DNA of 64,000 nt from Siphonodentalium dalli (GCA_032622095.1 CP136069.1:84218958-84282957), one strand, 5' to 3'; shown: positions 12,921 to 25,320, numbered from the stretch's first letter. Numbers and translations are program-made. Notes: a model not told the origin generated them from the sequence alone.

Positions 12921-13929
12921 TTACAGTTCTTCATTGTTTGTAATTCCTTCCTCTTGTGCATGTTTTCGTTTTCCGATCATGTTTTGTCTGTATCCTATAC
13001 TAGTAGTATCACAGTTTCTTTTTAGGTGATTTTCCGCCAGAGCACTTATGTTTCTTGTAAGCAAATTAGTAATAAAAACATCTTGGCAGCACAAACATTG
13101 AAGTACATCGTTTCTAAATGATGACTTCCTTTCATCGATGCACTTGTGATTCCTGAAATTAGTGTTGTTAGAGAGAATGGAGCCACACGTGTCACACAAG
13201 CGAGATTCCTTCTCTGCAGCTTGGCAAATAACAGCGTTATCTGTTTCATGTTTTGATAAAACGTGAGCCTTGTAACTCGAAATAAAATAGTAAGATGATG
13301 GACATTTATCACAGAAATGTCTTCTTTTTTTTCTCATGAACACTTTCCTGATGAGTTTTCATATCATATTCGCAGAACCATGAGTTCTCACATTGGGGAC
13401 ATTTGAGTTTCTGTTCATGTCTGCCCATGTGCTTTTTGTAATCATGTATAAAATGGAAGACTTTATTGCACTGTTCACAACGCCAGCCAATACCATTATG
13501 ATTGTTGCAATGTATGATATATTTTTTTTTATTATCAAAGACTTTTGGACACATTGTGCAATGGAAGGGCGGGCCCACTCTGTGTTTGGAGTGGTCTTGC
13601 AAATGTCTTCTAAAACACACCTGATCAACAAATTTTAACCCACAGAAATCAAACTTGCACCTGAAAATCACTTTTGGTTTATTTTGTCCAATTTTCCTTG
13701 TCATAGATTCTAAACTCATCTGGCAAATTTGGCATTGACACATACCGCTTTTGAGATGATTTTTCTTTAAATGGACAGATAAAACATGCATCCTCACAAA
13801 TAATTTGTCACAAGCCATACATTTATATTTATCTCCTTTTTCTATATCTTTCTGATGTGCTTTTTCCATAATAGTATGAGAAGAAAGTTGCCTATAACTG
13901 GTGAATGTCTGTATTCCCAATTCTACCAT
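12921..13929 (-). CDS. C2H2 zinc-finger protein, 3' exon, frameshifted
   Basis: Minus-strand reading gives about seven C2H2-type fingers, for example CMACDKLF...H...H, FRCKFDFCGLKF...HLQDH, WRCEQCNKVF...HMGRH and CDKCPSSY...H...H, so a nucleic-acid-binding nuclear protein is likely. The reading is split into two frames (13929-13309 and 13343-12921, stop at 12921). They join across a run of eight A on the minus strand at about 13328-13335; losing one A would restore the finger spacing. The exon probably begins at an acceptor shortly upstream of 13929, because a stop lies just beyond. The finger half 'TFTSYRQLSSH' at its start appears to complete the Cys-Leu-Cys half at the end of the upstream exon. 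Whether the indel is real or a homopolymer error cannot be told here. Confidence 0.65.
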
Positions 13930-14516
13930 AATGATAACAAACTACTAAAGCAATCAGCCAGGCCATCGTCGGTCAGCGTTTATTGTTCCGACGACATGTA
14001 CATATACATGAATTCATTATACACCCTACTCTACCAATGCTGTGCAGCGGTCCAGGAACAACCACCCATAAAAACCCTTTTAGGGAAAACCATGATGGAA
14101 ACCTGTTATCCGAACACTCTGCATGGACACAGCTAGTGTCGGAAATACACTCTCAATGAAATTTTACACAGAAAAATTTCTTACTCTACACGTTCCATAT
14201 TTATATAGGAACACCTGAATATCATAAGATAAGAACTTTAAACTATTTTGTATAACAGTGACATGTCTGTCTATCTTAAAATGAGATCAATGAAAATTCT
14301 CAAACAAAATCAAATATTTTCAAAGTTTGACAACAAAAATTTTCAAACTCACTATCTCCAAATTGAGCAATATCGCACACTTTAATTGAGTTAATTAAAT
14401 AAAAATTTGTGTGCTGAACCAACAAAGTTAGGACTAGAAGTGACTACACTCCACTGATTTCCCGCCGAAATCAATTCTCCAATAACAACTTTTCATTGGC
14501 TTAATGAAAACTCCGC
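13930..14516 (-). other. probable intron of the zinc-finger gene
   Basis: No coding frame. It separates the two minus-strand exons. An exact donor and acceptor could not be fixed: several GT sites lie near 14600 and several AG sites near 13930-13945. Confidence 0.4.
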
Positions 14517-15153
14517 CTACTCATAACATACATTATTCATCGAGCTGTGAATACAATACTTTCCCGCTAATACAAGAAAACGCGGGAAAGTTATCATTCC
14601 ACACAGAGCACAACCTATCTCAGGGCTAATATCCAAATCATCACAAGTTGACTCAGCATATTCACTAATGTCGCCAATATTGTAAGCGTGTAGAGTAGGG
14701 GATTCGTCAGTCAAGCATTTCGGTACATTTGACTTCTTGGCAACGTTCTCAGCTTGAGTTGCTGAGGATTTCATTTGGATGTCACTGATCAAATCTCTGG
14801 ATGAATAAGAGTGATCTACATCCATGTTGGCTGGGACTTCTGTATTACTTGCATGAGAAATGCCAGACTGGGGCTCATTCTCTGACAGAGGCTCACTCTC
14901 AGTACTACTGAAATGAGTAGATTGATCATATATTCTTTTTCTGTTAGTCTCTCTACTGCCCACCTTATCATGCGAAACACATAAGTTCTGCTCTCTGATA
15001 TCCGTTATACCACTATCTGAATCCACCTCCACCGACCGTGACTTCTCTGGGTCGCGCGTATTCACCAAGTTGGTCCCTATATCTTCCAAGACTCTGATTG
15101 GTACAATTTGCTGTTTCACAAGACAGTTCCAAGGGACAATTGTTTTGGAGTGG
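14517..15153 (-). CDS. upstream exon of zinc-finger gene
   Basis: Open minus-strand frame of just over 200 codons ending with the stop at 14517; coding sequence probably stops earlier at a splice donor. It is rich in Ser, Asp and Glu (mid-region 'STESEPLSENEPQSG'), likely disordered, and ends in 'EIGCALCG', the first half of a Cys-x2-Cys finger that the downstream exon could complete. There is no convincing ATG: the computed start at 15119 is GTG, and the frame stays open only to a TAA near 15154. It is therefore an internal exon, or its start is spliced. The 5' end overlaps repeat segment Y, a relative of which sits at 20020. Confidence 0.5.
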
Positions 15154-15790
15154 AATTATTGTTTTTTGCTTTCTGTTGTTTCTTTCACTGACATCTGTGT
15201 GGGCAATACATGTACCTGTGGAAGAGATAACAATACAATGAAATCTAATTATATCCCTCTATACGTGTCTCTGACATCAAATTCGGACTTGATTTGCAGA
15301 TTCCTGCATGTCAAACTACACACCAAATCCCATGGGATGCTGAGTAATATTGTTGAAGGTACCGGGTATGTCTGATCATGACAACCTGGACGGATTATTA
15401 TAAATACATGTACATGTAGTCCTCTGAAATAATATAATAAAATTAATAATACAGACACAACAAGAGTGGGGGGGGGGGGGTGTTTTCACTGGTTCCACTT
15501 GTCATTCGTGAGGATTTTAATGCATTGACTGGAACAAAATGTGCATGGTTTGCAGGAAAACCCAGACGTCTCCTGATATTATTAAGAAGACAATTGGTCA
15601 ATGTAAGTTTGCTTCATATATTTTTCTGTTTTGCAGTAATCAATTTGGTGAACTACAAACTATTATCATTCAAATACATGTAACAACTTTAGATTATTGC
15701 ATCTGAGAGGGATCATCCTATTATCATTCAAGTTATATAACTCTGGCAAAAAATCTTCTCAACCTGATGCCTACAAATAGATTTAAAGAT
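15060..15790. repeat. segment Y, copy 1
   Basis: Duplicate of 20020-20830, sharing 'caagttggtccctatatctt', 'acaagacagttccaagggac', 'ctgacatctgtgtggg' and 'ctattatcattcaaatacat'. It follows segment X in the order X-Y twice in the window, so X+Y was duplicated in tandem. Confidence 0.65.
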
Positions 15791-17013
15791 GGTCTATCTC
15801 TTCCTAACACTAACACTGGGATTGTTCATATTAGCACATATAGTGAGTCTGTGAGATGACATTGAATATCATCATAATGCTTGTGTATGAGGGTTTGTCT
15901 CAAGATTAAAATATCTAACCTTTAGATTATAACATGGTGTTATCATAAATGAAACTGTTACTGTTGTGTAAAATATGTCCCAATTGTCCTTTGTGGAGAT
16001 TTTCTCCACACTGACGATACTGCAAGTTATGATGTGAAAAAAAATGAACAAACCATAAGTGAGCCTTTAAAGGGACTCAAGGTCTTCGAATTGGGTTCAT
16101 GCCAAATAACATAAAAGTCTGTAAACAAGTATCATCAACAAGTGCATAAAAATATAGATTGACTTAGTTCTTATTTTCAGTATTAAGATCTATTAATAAC
16201 TCTCCAATAATGAGATTTGCATGTCAGAACAATTGTTATCATCAACAGTGGAATTAACACTAACAGTCCAATTAGTCCAATAAGGTACCAAAGTTTAATC
16301 AAAACTTGACAGTAAACATTGGAAACGACAAAAGCATTGAAAAATATTCTTAAAATCATAATCGGACTAAATAATTTGAACTTACTGCATGATTAGCAAT
16401 GTCTGTTGACAAATCACTCTGACAGTTTTGTTTAGATAACAATTGTTTCAAAATGTAAAATGTCATTGGAGAACTATCAATAATGAATATAAGAACAAAG
16501 TTTTAATATCTATTTCTCCATGTTCTTCTCAGTATTGTTATTACAGACTTAAAAAATTGTAGTTTTTTCACATTTAGTGTTTACCCACTGTGAGTGCTTT
16601 GGTTCCCTTTAAAGGGGTACTGTACGCCATTTTCAATAAATTTCCGGTGATAACAACGATCTATTATCGATAATATATAGAAACATAAGTAATTTGAGTC
16701 GAAGATGTATTCTGTAAACGCTCAGGTTAATAGGCTATCTTAAAATTTAATAGTTTAAAATAATAATTTTATATAAATTGAATTTATGGCTGGAGCCATA
16801 AAATGGCGTAAATTAAAAGACGAATTTCCTTGTACAAGACGTAATCAAATTATAATTGAGGGATACTGGATTAGTAAACCCATTGCACACACGATCGTTT
16901 GAAACATTATGCTGATACGGGGAGAAAACTCAAGCCACTCACTGACTAGTGACGATACAATAACATAAATGAGTACATGGGACTAGTATGCATATATAAT
17001 ATAACTTTTATTT

Positions 17014-18426
17014 GGGTAGGGTTCTCTATTCCGAAGGTTCATTATTCCGAAGGTTCGCTATTCCGAAGGTTCATTATTCCGAAGATTCCCTATTCCGAAG
17101 GTTCATTATTCCGAAGGTTTTCTATTCTGGGCGTATTTAACCAGAAATGATCAAAATTTGCAAAAAAATACTATTACGCTAGTATTCAAATATAGTACAT
17201 TTATACACCCACTTATAATTCCCAAAATTGTCCCAGATGTCGGTTATTAATAGCAAGAAGACAGTATCAGTTTTGTCGTTTATTATGGAAAGTTGAAAAC
17301 ACGACGACTGAAATAAACTACATGTAAGAGATATAGTTTGTCCGAACTGACAATCTGTATTTGAAAGAAACATCAACATTAAAGGCCCACTTAATTTTCA
17401 AACCCCCAGATCATATATATAAAATGTATGCCAGCATATATACTATTTGAAATAGGAAGCTGTCTAACACTGTATTATCAGCTTATCCGGTGTACTAAAC
17501 TGTGGACATATTGTTTTTGTTGAGTTAACGACGTGTTTTTGTGCTTAAGGTTCATCTGGTTTTCTTGCACAAAGTGTATTATTTTCAATGGAGGGGGAAT
17601 AACTCTATATGTTAAATATAGTGTTATTCCCCTTCAATTGAAAATACATTAGGTTGAATTCTGTTGCATTCTGGGAGCCATAACGGGGGGAATCTTCTTA
17701 TGATTTAAGCTGTTTTATATTTCTCCATGGGTATCTTCTGATACAGACGTTTCAAATGGTGATGAACTATAGTATTTTAATCATATTTTATCGCATAGAT
17801 TGTTATTAAAACCTGATATCAAGGCACTATAAAAATAATAGTCGGTAACTTGAAAATTAAGTGGGCCTTAACATTCAATACAAATTCACAATTTCAACGA
17901 CTCGAAAAGTAAGTGGGCCTTAAAATTCAATACAAATTCGGCTATTCAACGACATTCTGATACGCAGTATTCATTAAGAGTTATAGCCCCACTGTTTTAA
18001 TCCGCCTTTAGCTGGCGTATTCTTGCCTGTAAGATTATTGAGATATATCGTCATGCGTGATGACATTAAATCGTATGGAAACATAGCAATTGTGTGGGCT
18101 GCCTGACGTGAATATGTATTGGGAAATAACGTCATACGTAATGTCATTAAATATCAAGGAAACCCGCGAAAAAAAAATCACATTTATTGTTTCAATGTTT
18201 TAAGTTATTTCCTTCATAAAAAGATTCTTCGTGATAAAGAACCCTCTCAATACTTTAGAATATAGATTTAACCTTTAAAATAACAAAAACCTTCGGAATA
18301 GTGAACCTTCGGAATAGTGAACCTTCGGAATAGAGAACCTTCGGAATAGCGAACCTTCGGAATAGTGAACCTTCGGAATAGTGAACCTTCGGAATAGCAA
18401 ACCTTTGGAATAGAGACATGTTCCCC
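17014..18426. mobile_element. element with terminal 15-bp minisatellites and 8-bp TSD
   Basis: Flanked by TTTTATTT at 17006-17013 and 18427-18434. The ends read GGGTAGGGTTCTCTATTCC and, inverted, GGGGAACATGTCTCTATTCC. Just inside each end is an array of the unit 'ctattccgaaggttc' (about 17021-17120 and, inverted, 18283-18415). A partial copy with the same left end and array lies at 61959-62360. An 8-bp duplication suggests hAT-type or similar mobilisation; the array-built termini are unusual. No transposase. Confidence 0.65.
17383..17867. mobile_element. innermost inverted-repeat element, 485 bp
   Basis: TTAA at 17379-17382 and 17868-17871, with termini AGGCCCACTTAATTTTCAA and ttgaaaattaagtgggcc. 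The related copy at 61959-62360 reads through the corresponding site (near 62360) without it. A solo end 'aagtgggccttaa' follows at about 17910. Confidence 0.55.
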
Positions 18427-19810
18427 TTTTATTTGATACATTTGGTTGAAAACTGTACAAAAATTACTCGACAACAATTTGTATTTTTGCATTCCGGTAA
18501 ATTTGCCATCCGTAACACTACTTCGTACTCAACAGACTTTCAAATAATGGAAAAATTGTTACCTTATTCTCAGACTCAGAGACTATAGAACCCAACAACA
18601 ACATTTGGGTACAGTATCCCTTTAAAGATGCATAATCCATATTAACACTCGCAATTATTATTTCCTTGGTTTCTGGGGTAAAAAATATATGATCCGAGTC
18701 AATGAACCCACCCATCAAAGCTCAGAGTGATCAGATATCGATGCTAGAGATCTATTAATTTTCACCACCGATAATTTGAAGTGGCCCAGTAATCAGTTGA
18801 CGAGAAGACTTTCTCTGACCAAATTGTTAATGAAGATGGATAACTCTAAAATCAAGTGGCTTTTTTGTGTCAGATGTTTCACAAAGTGGCAAAATTTCGT
18901 TGAACAAAATGTTAATAAATAACAGGATTTGAGCAATTTTATACTATAGTTGACTGTGGTTAGTATTATTTTTCGGCAATTACTCAATTCTGATAACTGA
19001 AGGCGGCATTTAAAAAAATAATTGTTGTTGTTGGAATCTGATGATATTGGGAACATCCAATCAGATTGAGTACCTTTAAGTTTAACAAATACTATGTTTA
19101 AAGATGTATTCAGGATTCCATACCTCCAATTACAACAACATACACATATCCCTTTTTTACACTGAAAAATTGTTGACAACATAATCTAACACATAAACTA
19201 GACTTCGGAATGCAAAAGAAAGTCATTTTGGTTATTGAAAACTTCACAAAATATTAGTGCTGTCCCCCCGAAAACATCGTAACTATCAACATTCAGGAAC
19301 TATATGCAATAAAATAAATATAGGTATACATGTGTAAACATAATTATATCTAATCATATCAAACAAGATTATTACATATCTATGGATTTCTACTTTGTTT
19401 CAAATTAGTTATTTTATGGTCTAGTATCTGAATAACAAGAGCATCGCTAGGGTGTGGAAAAATACATGTAAACTCACACACCAAATTTGATTCCATTCAG
19501 TTCAGAAACGAAAACTGTGTTCAAATTCCAGCAAAAAGGGACATAACTCAGGCGGAACCCAACTTTGAAAGTTGATATTAAACCCACATACCAAATTTCA
19601 TTCCAATCGGTTGAGACGATCTAGAGTTATCATCTGGAAACTAAAATCGAACAGACAGACAGCAAGACAGACGTTTTTATAAAAAGGGTGTATACAAACA
19701 CCAAGAATGATTCACAAAAATTGGGACTGACCCCTGAATACATCATTAAACTCTAATGCGGTGGACCTGCTAGGCTATTAAATAACTTCTGATTACAAGC
19801 CTGCAAATAG

Positions 19811-19910
19811 TGTCTGTCATTTGCAGAATGAGGTCCCTCAGAGAGTGAATTTAGTGATGTTATCCCAAAATCACCCTCTGGTGACCTCATTCTGCAAATA
19901 ACAGACACAC
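19811..19910. repeat. hairpin module, family H, copy D
   Basis: Inverted arms 'tgtcatttgcagaatgaggt' and 'acctcattctgcaaataaca'. Located at the position in segment X copy 2 equivalent to copy C in copy 1, so it predates the X duplication. Confidence 0.65.
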
Positions 19911-20019
19911 TATCTGCAGACTTGCTTCTGAATAGCAGTAGTTTGATTCATTTGGGAACAATGAACAGCTCGTTGCTTGAGAATTCCCACTATGATCAAT
20001 AACATCCATACCTATGCCT

Positions 20020-20830
20020 CCAGTTGAATTCAACCAAGTTGGTCCCTATATCTTCAAGACTCTGATCGGTACAAACTACTGGTTCACAAGACAGTTCCAA
20101 GGGACATTCGAAGGGACAATTGTTTTGGAGTCGAATTATTGTTTTTTTGCTTTTTGTTGTTTCTTTCACTGACATCTGTGTGGGAAATACCTGTGGAAGA
20201 GATAACAATACAATGAAATCTACATTTAATTATATCCCTCTACATGTGTATGTGTCTCATCAAATTCAGCACTTGATCTGCAGATTCCTGCATGGTCAAC
20301 TACATGTACATACCAAATCCCATGGGATGCTGAGTAATATTGTTGAAGTTACAATGTACATGTATATACTAGTATGATAACGACAACATGGACAGATTAT
20401 TATAAAAACATCTAGTCCTCTAAAATAATTTAGTAAATTTAATAATACAGACAACAAGAGCTGGGGTGGTGTTCCACTGGTCATTCATGAGGATTTCAAC
20501 ACAATGGTTTCAATGGTACAAAATGTGCATGCTTTGCAGGAAAACCCAGACAGAAGTCTGTCTCTTTTTTATTATTGAGAAGACAATTGGTCAATGTAAG
20601 TTTGCTTCATATATTTTCCTGTTTTGCAGGCAATCATCTGGTGAACTACAAACTATTATCATTCAAATACATGTACGGTAACAACTTTAGATTATTGCAT
20701 CTGAGAGGGATCATCCTATTATCATTCAAGTTTTATAACTCTGGCAAAAAACTTCTCAACCTGGTGCCTACAAATAGATTTATAAAGATGGTCCATATCT
20801 TCCTAACAAGTTATATAACATAGCTTCCGG
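20020..20830. repeat. segment Y, copy 2
   Basis: See 15060-15790. In this copy the zinc-finger exon's start region is out of frame, so it holds no functional exon. Confidence 0.6.
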
Positions 20831-22096
20831 GAATAGAACTAGAAATATGAATCGAAGACACCTGTACAGAAAAATGCTGCTATCAATTAATATTGATTTT
20901 GTTTCGATTCATTTCTGGTATAATACATACAACATTTTTACGGACATATTTTAGACTAGAACTCCCATGTTCATGCACAATACCATTTGCACCCCCTATG
21001 AATTGAAGCTTTCCAACTAACAGAAATTTCTGACCAGTCACCCCACAATACTTTGACAAAATTGTAGGAAAATATGCTCCTCTTGGGCTAAAAATGACAT
21101 ATTCCTCACTAATTACTGGTTGAAAAATCATACAATTTAGTTACAACCTATACATAGTGTAAAAATTTCCAAAGCTAATGTTGTGCCAGTCATGAAATTT
21201 CCAACTGTTGAAAATAATGCAGGTAATAATATATTACTCTAGACGAATCTGCAAGCCGATTTTGATTTGCGTTAAAATCAACAAATTTACCCCCGGATAA
21301 TCAATGCATGTTGATCACTAAAGCGCCTAAATTGTGTAATCTAGAGTTGGGACATTCACATACTGTGAAAATACATATTTAAGGAAAATGTATCAACTAC
21401 AAAATTGTTCTACCTGCGTCATTGTTTCAATGTTGTAAAGTTCCCTGTCAAACAGTATCAGAGCTTCAAAGATGTTCACAAGTTTTGGAACATGATCGCT
21501 ATGATTGCAGTCAGAGTAGAGGTTCATGGCATGATAGACTTTGATTGCAACTTGTAAGGATACTCACAAGTGTCCACACATGAAATAAGTTCTTACCTGA
21601 TATAAAGTCTATCTCAAATTCAAAGGTGGACTCGAGTTTGACAATGAATAATTGAAAATTGATTTTGGATGCCACAGGTGAACATTTAGAGTGCGAAAAT
21701 AGAAAGGCCTGGTGTACAGTAATACCCTAATACATGTACTAGTACATGTACATGGAGGCAAAATATGATTAAACTCAGGATTGTTTAAGGGATGACATTC
21801 AAGTGATCCTTCAGACTATAGGGGTACTAGTACTAGTATAGCCCTCTCAAGTTTTGTTGGTAAGTTTTAGAGAGGGGAAAATGTCATGCTTTACAGTCAC
21901 TGGAGCGATAAGGAGTACAGAAAATTTAAATGTTTAAGTAATACCAGAGGTCAACCAGCAGAGCCATATGAAATTTAGGATCAAATGGATGATTAAAACT
22001 TTTTTGACTGTGTATTTCCGGGAAGTTTTGGGACTATTATACTTACTCTAACTTCCTTGTTTGTTGGGACCATAAGATGGGTTTCAACCTACATGG
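20831..22096. other. no supported gene
   Basis: One ATG-started minus-strand frame of 82 codons (21131-20883) has unremarkable composition and matches nothing I recognise. Several 'acatgtac/gtacatgt' and 'actagtact' short palindromes occur at 21730-21840. Otherwise unassigned AT-rich DNA. Confidence 0.35.
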
Positions 22097-22426
22097 TAGG
22101 GTCCTGCGAATTGGATATTTTGATCGAATCGAATATCGAATCGAATTCACGAAATTGAATCGAATATCGAATCGAATCATATCTGTGTGTTGCATTCTCA
22201 ATTAGGTATGTTTTGTCAACGATTAGATTATTTGTGAAACGTTCCATGAACTACATGCATGAAGTTCCATCAGAACTTATGTGGCGATAAACCGTCCTTT
22301 GATATACTATTAACTTCAATTTATAATTGTCAAGAAAACAAAGCAGATTAAAACGTCCATGCAGCCATCACAACGATTAATATATTACCACTAAACGGAT
22401 TATCAAACTAAAATCACACGAAATTT

Positions 22427-22681
22427 CTACAGTTTGCATGTACATGCAAATTTGCAAATTGGCATTCGGAAACACCCGTTGTTATAAACTTGAAGACGCA
22501 ACAACAGTCGCAGTGTAGCCTCTTCATGTATTGGTTGATGCTTCTTGAACAGATGATTCCATAGATGGGTCATTGTCCCAGATGCTTGCGATGTATACAC
22601 CATGCATGTTGCATTCATCACATGTGCCTGCAGCTTTACATGTTTAAAATAAACATGAATGATGGACGACATTTTGTCCAT
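22427..22681 (-). pseudogene. BED zinc-finger-like remnant of a hAT transposase
   Basis: An 84-codon frame with an ATG at 22681. Its centre, 'SGTMTHLWNHLFKKHQP', resembles the last half of a BED finger (Ser/Thr...Leu..HL...H), the DNA-binding domain at the N-terminus of hAT transposases. Only one Cys (ATCMVY) precedes it, so the metal site is incomplete. It lies inside the hAT-like termini, which supports the assignment. Eroded; unlikely to be functional. Confidence 0.45.
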
Positions 22682-23264
22682 TGTAAAAGAAAACTCCGAA
22701 ACTGAAAGTCAACTTCAAAAGAGAACAGTGCCAAAATGCACTTTTCGACACCAGGAACATGTGTTGTTTACATTCTCACCCATATTACATAACGCGGAAT
22801 CGAATAGACGATGGAAGGCCAAAACGAAGAATACCCGTGTTAGGGTAACCCGCCCGCCCCTACTCAAAACCTGCCGCCAAATTCCATTTTATCGTTTTTC
22901 AAAAATGTCCTCCGACTTCATTTTATTTTTTTGCAATTAGGAAATCGCGACTACGGAATTAGCTTAAACAAGTAAACCATTTCCTTGCAAATATCGTCAA
23001 TTCACGAAAAACGGAAGTGCCGCCATTGTTGTTGGTAGTATATTCGTATTACCTCGTCATAGTTCAGCAAACCTCGTCGATTTCTCGAAAGCGAAAACCA
23101 GAAAACACGCGATACTTGTGCCGGAATATGTATTAACTAGCAAATCGAAAGTAATCGGATATTTTTCCGATTGCACATGTCGATTGAATATGGCGGAAAC
23201 ACTTCCGTGTGCGGATAGATCCTGAGTTTTACTAGTAGCTATTAAACTTCACAAATGCGTTCAT

Positions 23265-23444
23265 ATGAATCAGAATAGAAACATCATGGCGCCTGTCAAC
23301 TATAGCACAGATATTTTGTCGTGCGTGAACCGGTACCACACAGATTCTGAACTGACAGAAAAGGACATAGTAATAAAATGTCGGATTAAATATAATTCTG
23401 ACACTTTGGAAATCGACCCAAAGCTCAAAATTCCATTATTATAG
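23265..23444 (+). CDS. small unrecognised ORF inside the hAT element, 59 aa
   Basis: ATG at 23265, TAG at 23442-23444. Polar, with even residue composition (for example 'ELTEKDIVIKCRIKYNSD'). It could be a captured host exon or chance. No homologue recognised. Confidence 0.25.
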   Translation: MNQNRNIMAPVNYSTDILSCVNRYHTDSELTEKDIVIKCRIKYNSDTLEIDPKLKIPLL

Positions 23445-23709
23445 TTTATCCACCTCTCACCGCATCCACCCTGAAAATTATAAGCCTGATGTAACATTGA
23501 GTCTGTATGTACCCATGCAGTAGGAGAGGTATGTGCCTGGTAGAACTTAATTTTTTCCTAGTAGAACTATTTCTCATTAAATATTCATTAGTTCTACAGA
23601 AAGCCGGACCCGATGAATCAACATCTTCTGTGTCGCCATGATCTGAATGCAACAGTCATAGGGTAATCAATGCACATATATTGTTCTTGGTGCTTACTTT
23701 GTTTTACAG

Positions 23710-23985
23710 GTGTTAATGCCACCACCGCTTTACATATTGATTATGTTATGTACGTCACATTGGCGTTGCCGCATGTATGTGCCATTTCCAATGGAGGAAC
23801 TCTTGTTAAATTCACCTTCTGAGTTGAATATTTCACAAAATTTCTTAGTATTCGAGTCGGTGGATAAACAAAATATCATAAGTGTCTTGTGTGGGAAATT
23901 GAAAAGTAATATGTCCACTCGTAGGATTTGGCCTGTAATATCCGAGCTTCAGCGTGAACATAAACCGTTTAATTTCCAACACTAG
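23710..23985 (+). CDS. possible captured exon inside the hAT element
   Basis: The frame opens directly after a good acceptor (tgttttacag, ending 23709) and runs 91 codons to a stop. It includes 'FLVFESVDKQNIISVLCGKL'. It could be the terminal exon of a host gene fragment carried by the transposon. Not recognised; no matching donor was located with confidence. Confidence 0.25.
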   Translation: MLMPPPLYILIMLCTSHWRCRMYVPFPMEELLLNSPSELNISQNFLVFESVDKQNIISVLCGKLKSNMSTRRIWPVISELQREHKPFNFQH

Positions 23986-24637
23986 ACACTTATTCTATAT
24001 ATAATATCATTTAATATCACGCTGTATATGTACATGTCATTGAACTTCTGCAACACCATTAAACTTATTAAAGCTACCATGACATCGATTAGTGTGACAA
24101 TGACTTGCCCAAGCTATATACGAGTGACACTGGCAGACGATTAGAAGGCACGAATACTTAAATACTATTCCCCGTGAAAAATAAAATGAAAAAATAAAAT
24201 AAAATGAAGTACCGCCCGCCCGCCCCTGTTTTTTCCCCTCATGTTACCCTAAACTCAGGTATTCTTCCTTTTGGCCTAACGCTATCGGTAGCCCAGTCTC
24301 ATAGCTATTATAATTTACCGCGTCGTCGGTCCATTGGCTATCTGCTAGCTTTTGCTACCATTTTAAAGCTATATAATTCAGACGTATTTAGTCGTCCTAT
24401 CGTGGCTAATTGTTGGCTATGTACAATTAGAATTATCATGTGCATATATACATAATTTTCTGGAATTAAATGCCACAAACAGCTAAGATCGACATGTGTA
24501 CTTGTCCTGAAACAGCCTATACTTTTCCGTCATAGTATATTAAAAATTTCGAGTTGGCAATTTCGACTCGAATTCGAATCGAATTTGACTTTCGAATCGA
24601 ATCGAATATCGAATATTCGCAGGAGCCTACTACATGG

Positions 24638-25320
24638 AGAATATTACAGCTTGGGCCGGTATTATGATATTTTTATTTCAGACGATATTATTGACGATAT
24701 CAAAATTTAATCCGGCTATACCCGATATATTGTAATATCGCCCCTGGAGCACTAATGAGTATGTTATTTATAGGAAACAGGTGACAAGTACCGGTATGCC
24801 AGGTGTTTAGTGCTTTTATTTCAGATATGTTTGTCTGGCCATTTGGTAATTATTTCATTATTGAGCAATCTAACTGATAATCAATTTATCTCGCTGATTT
24901 TAGGGAATGAGGACACTTGCGCAGACTCGGAATTGTTTTCGGTGTATAGCAATTTTATTGTGGACACATCGACATTCCTAATGCATGCCTGCAAGTTAGT
25001 TACCGGTAACTGAATGTAGCTGTACCGTGACTGTAAATAGCTGATTAACTCCATGAGTGCACGAGGCTTCAGTACAGTGACACTTGTTGACCATACCACA
25101 ATATGTATATATTTATCATTTATGTGTAAGACTGTACATTATTTGTATAATATCCGTATATGAACATACAATACTCTCCTCGATGGAGGCTAATAAAGAA
25201 TATATAAACAGAAACATTGCCATTGACCCAATGGCAATGAGCAAAATTACATTGGGCCAATGTTAGTTGCCAACGTTGTCCCAACCATTCAGAGGCTGGT
25301 TGTGACAACGTTTGACCAAC
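24638..25320. other. no gene; small inverted repeats
   Basis: Short hairpins occur near 25220-25320, for example 'cattgacccaatg' with 'cattgggccaatg' and 'gttgtccca' with 'tggttgtgacaac'. No gene is supported. Confidence 0.4.

Larger units (their letters stand above)
16613..18621. mobile_element. TTAA-flanked composite element, ~2.0 kb
   Basis: TTAA at 16609-16612 and 18622-18625; segment X copy 1 supplies the empty-site comparison. Short inverted termini: AGGGGTACTGTAC at the left and AGGGATACTGTACCC at the right on the opposite strand. A second copy of the left end starts at 63696. It carries two successively nested elements (17014-18426 and 17383-17867). No transposase was recognised. Confidence 0.7.
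15880..19930. repeat. segment X, copy 2
   Basis: Homologous to 5760-8190 plus 11067-11440, interrupted by the nested elements at 16613-18621. Where copy 1 reads ...ccttttaaagatgc..., copy 2 carries the insertion between two TTAA sites. No intact gene. Confidence 0.65.
22097..24629. mobile_element. hAT-like transposon, non-autonomous
   Basis: An 8-bp target duplication CTACATGG flanks it at 22089-22096 and 24630-24637. Inverted termini are TAGGGTCCTGCGAAT (left) and TAGGCTCCTGCGAAT (right, opposite strand). Subterminal DNA on both sides is packed with TCGAAT/ATTCGA motifs (22120-22190 and 24545-24620), which could be transposase-binding sites. An 8-bp duplication and TA(G)-ends are typical of hAT. 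Only a BED-finger remnant (22427-22681) hints at a transposase; the catalytic and dimerisation regions are absent. Confidence 0.8.
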
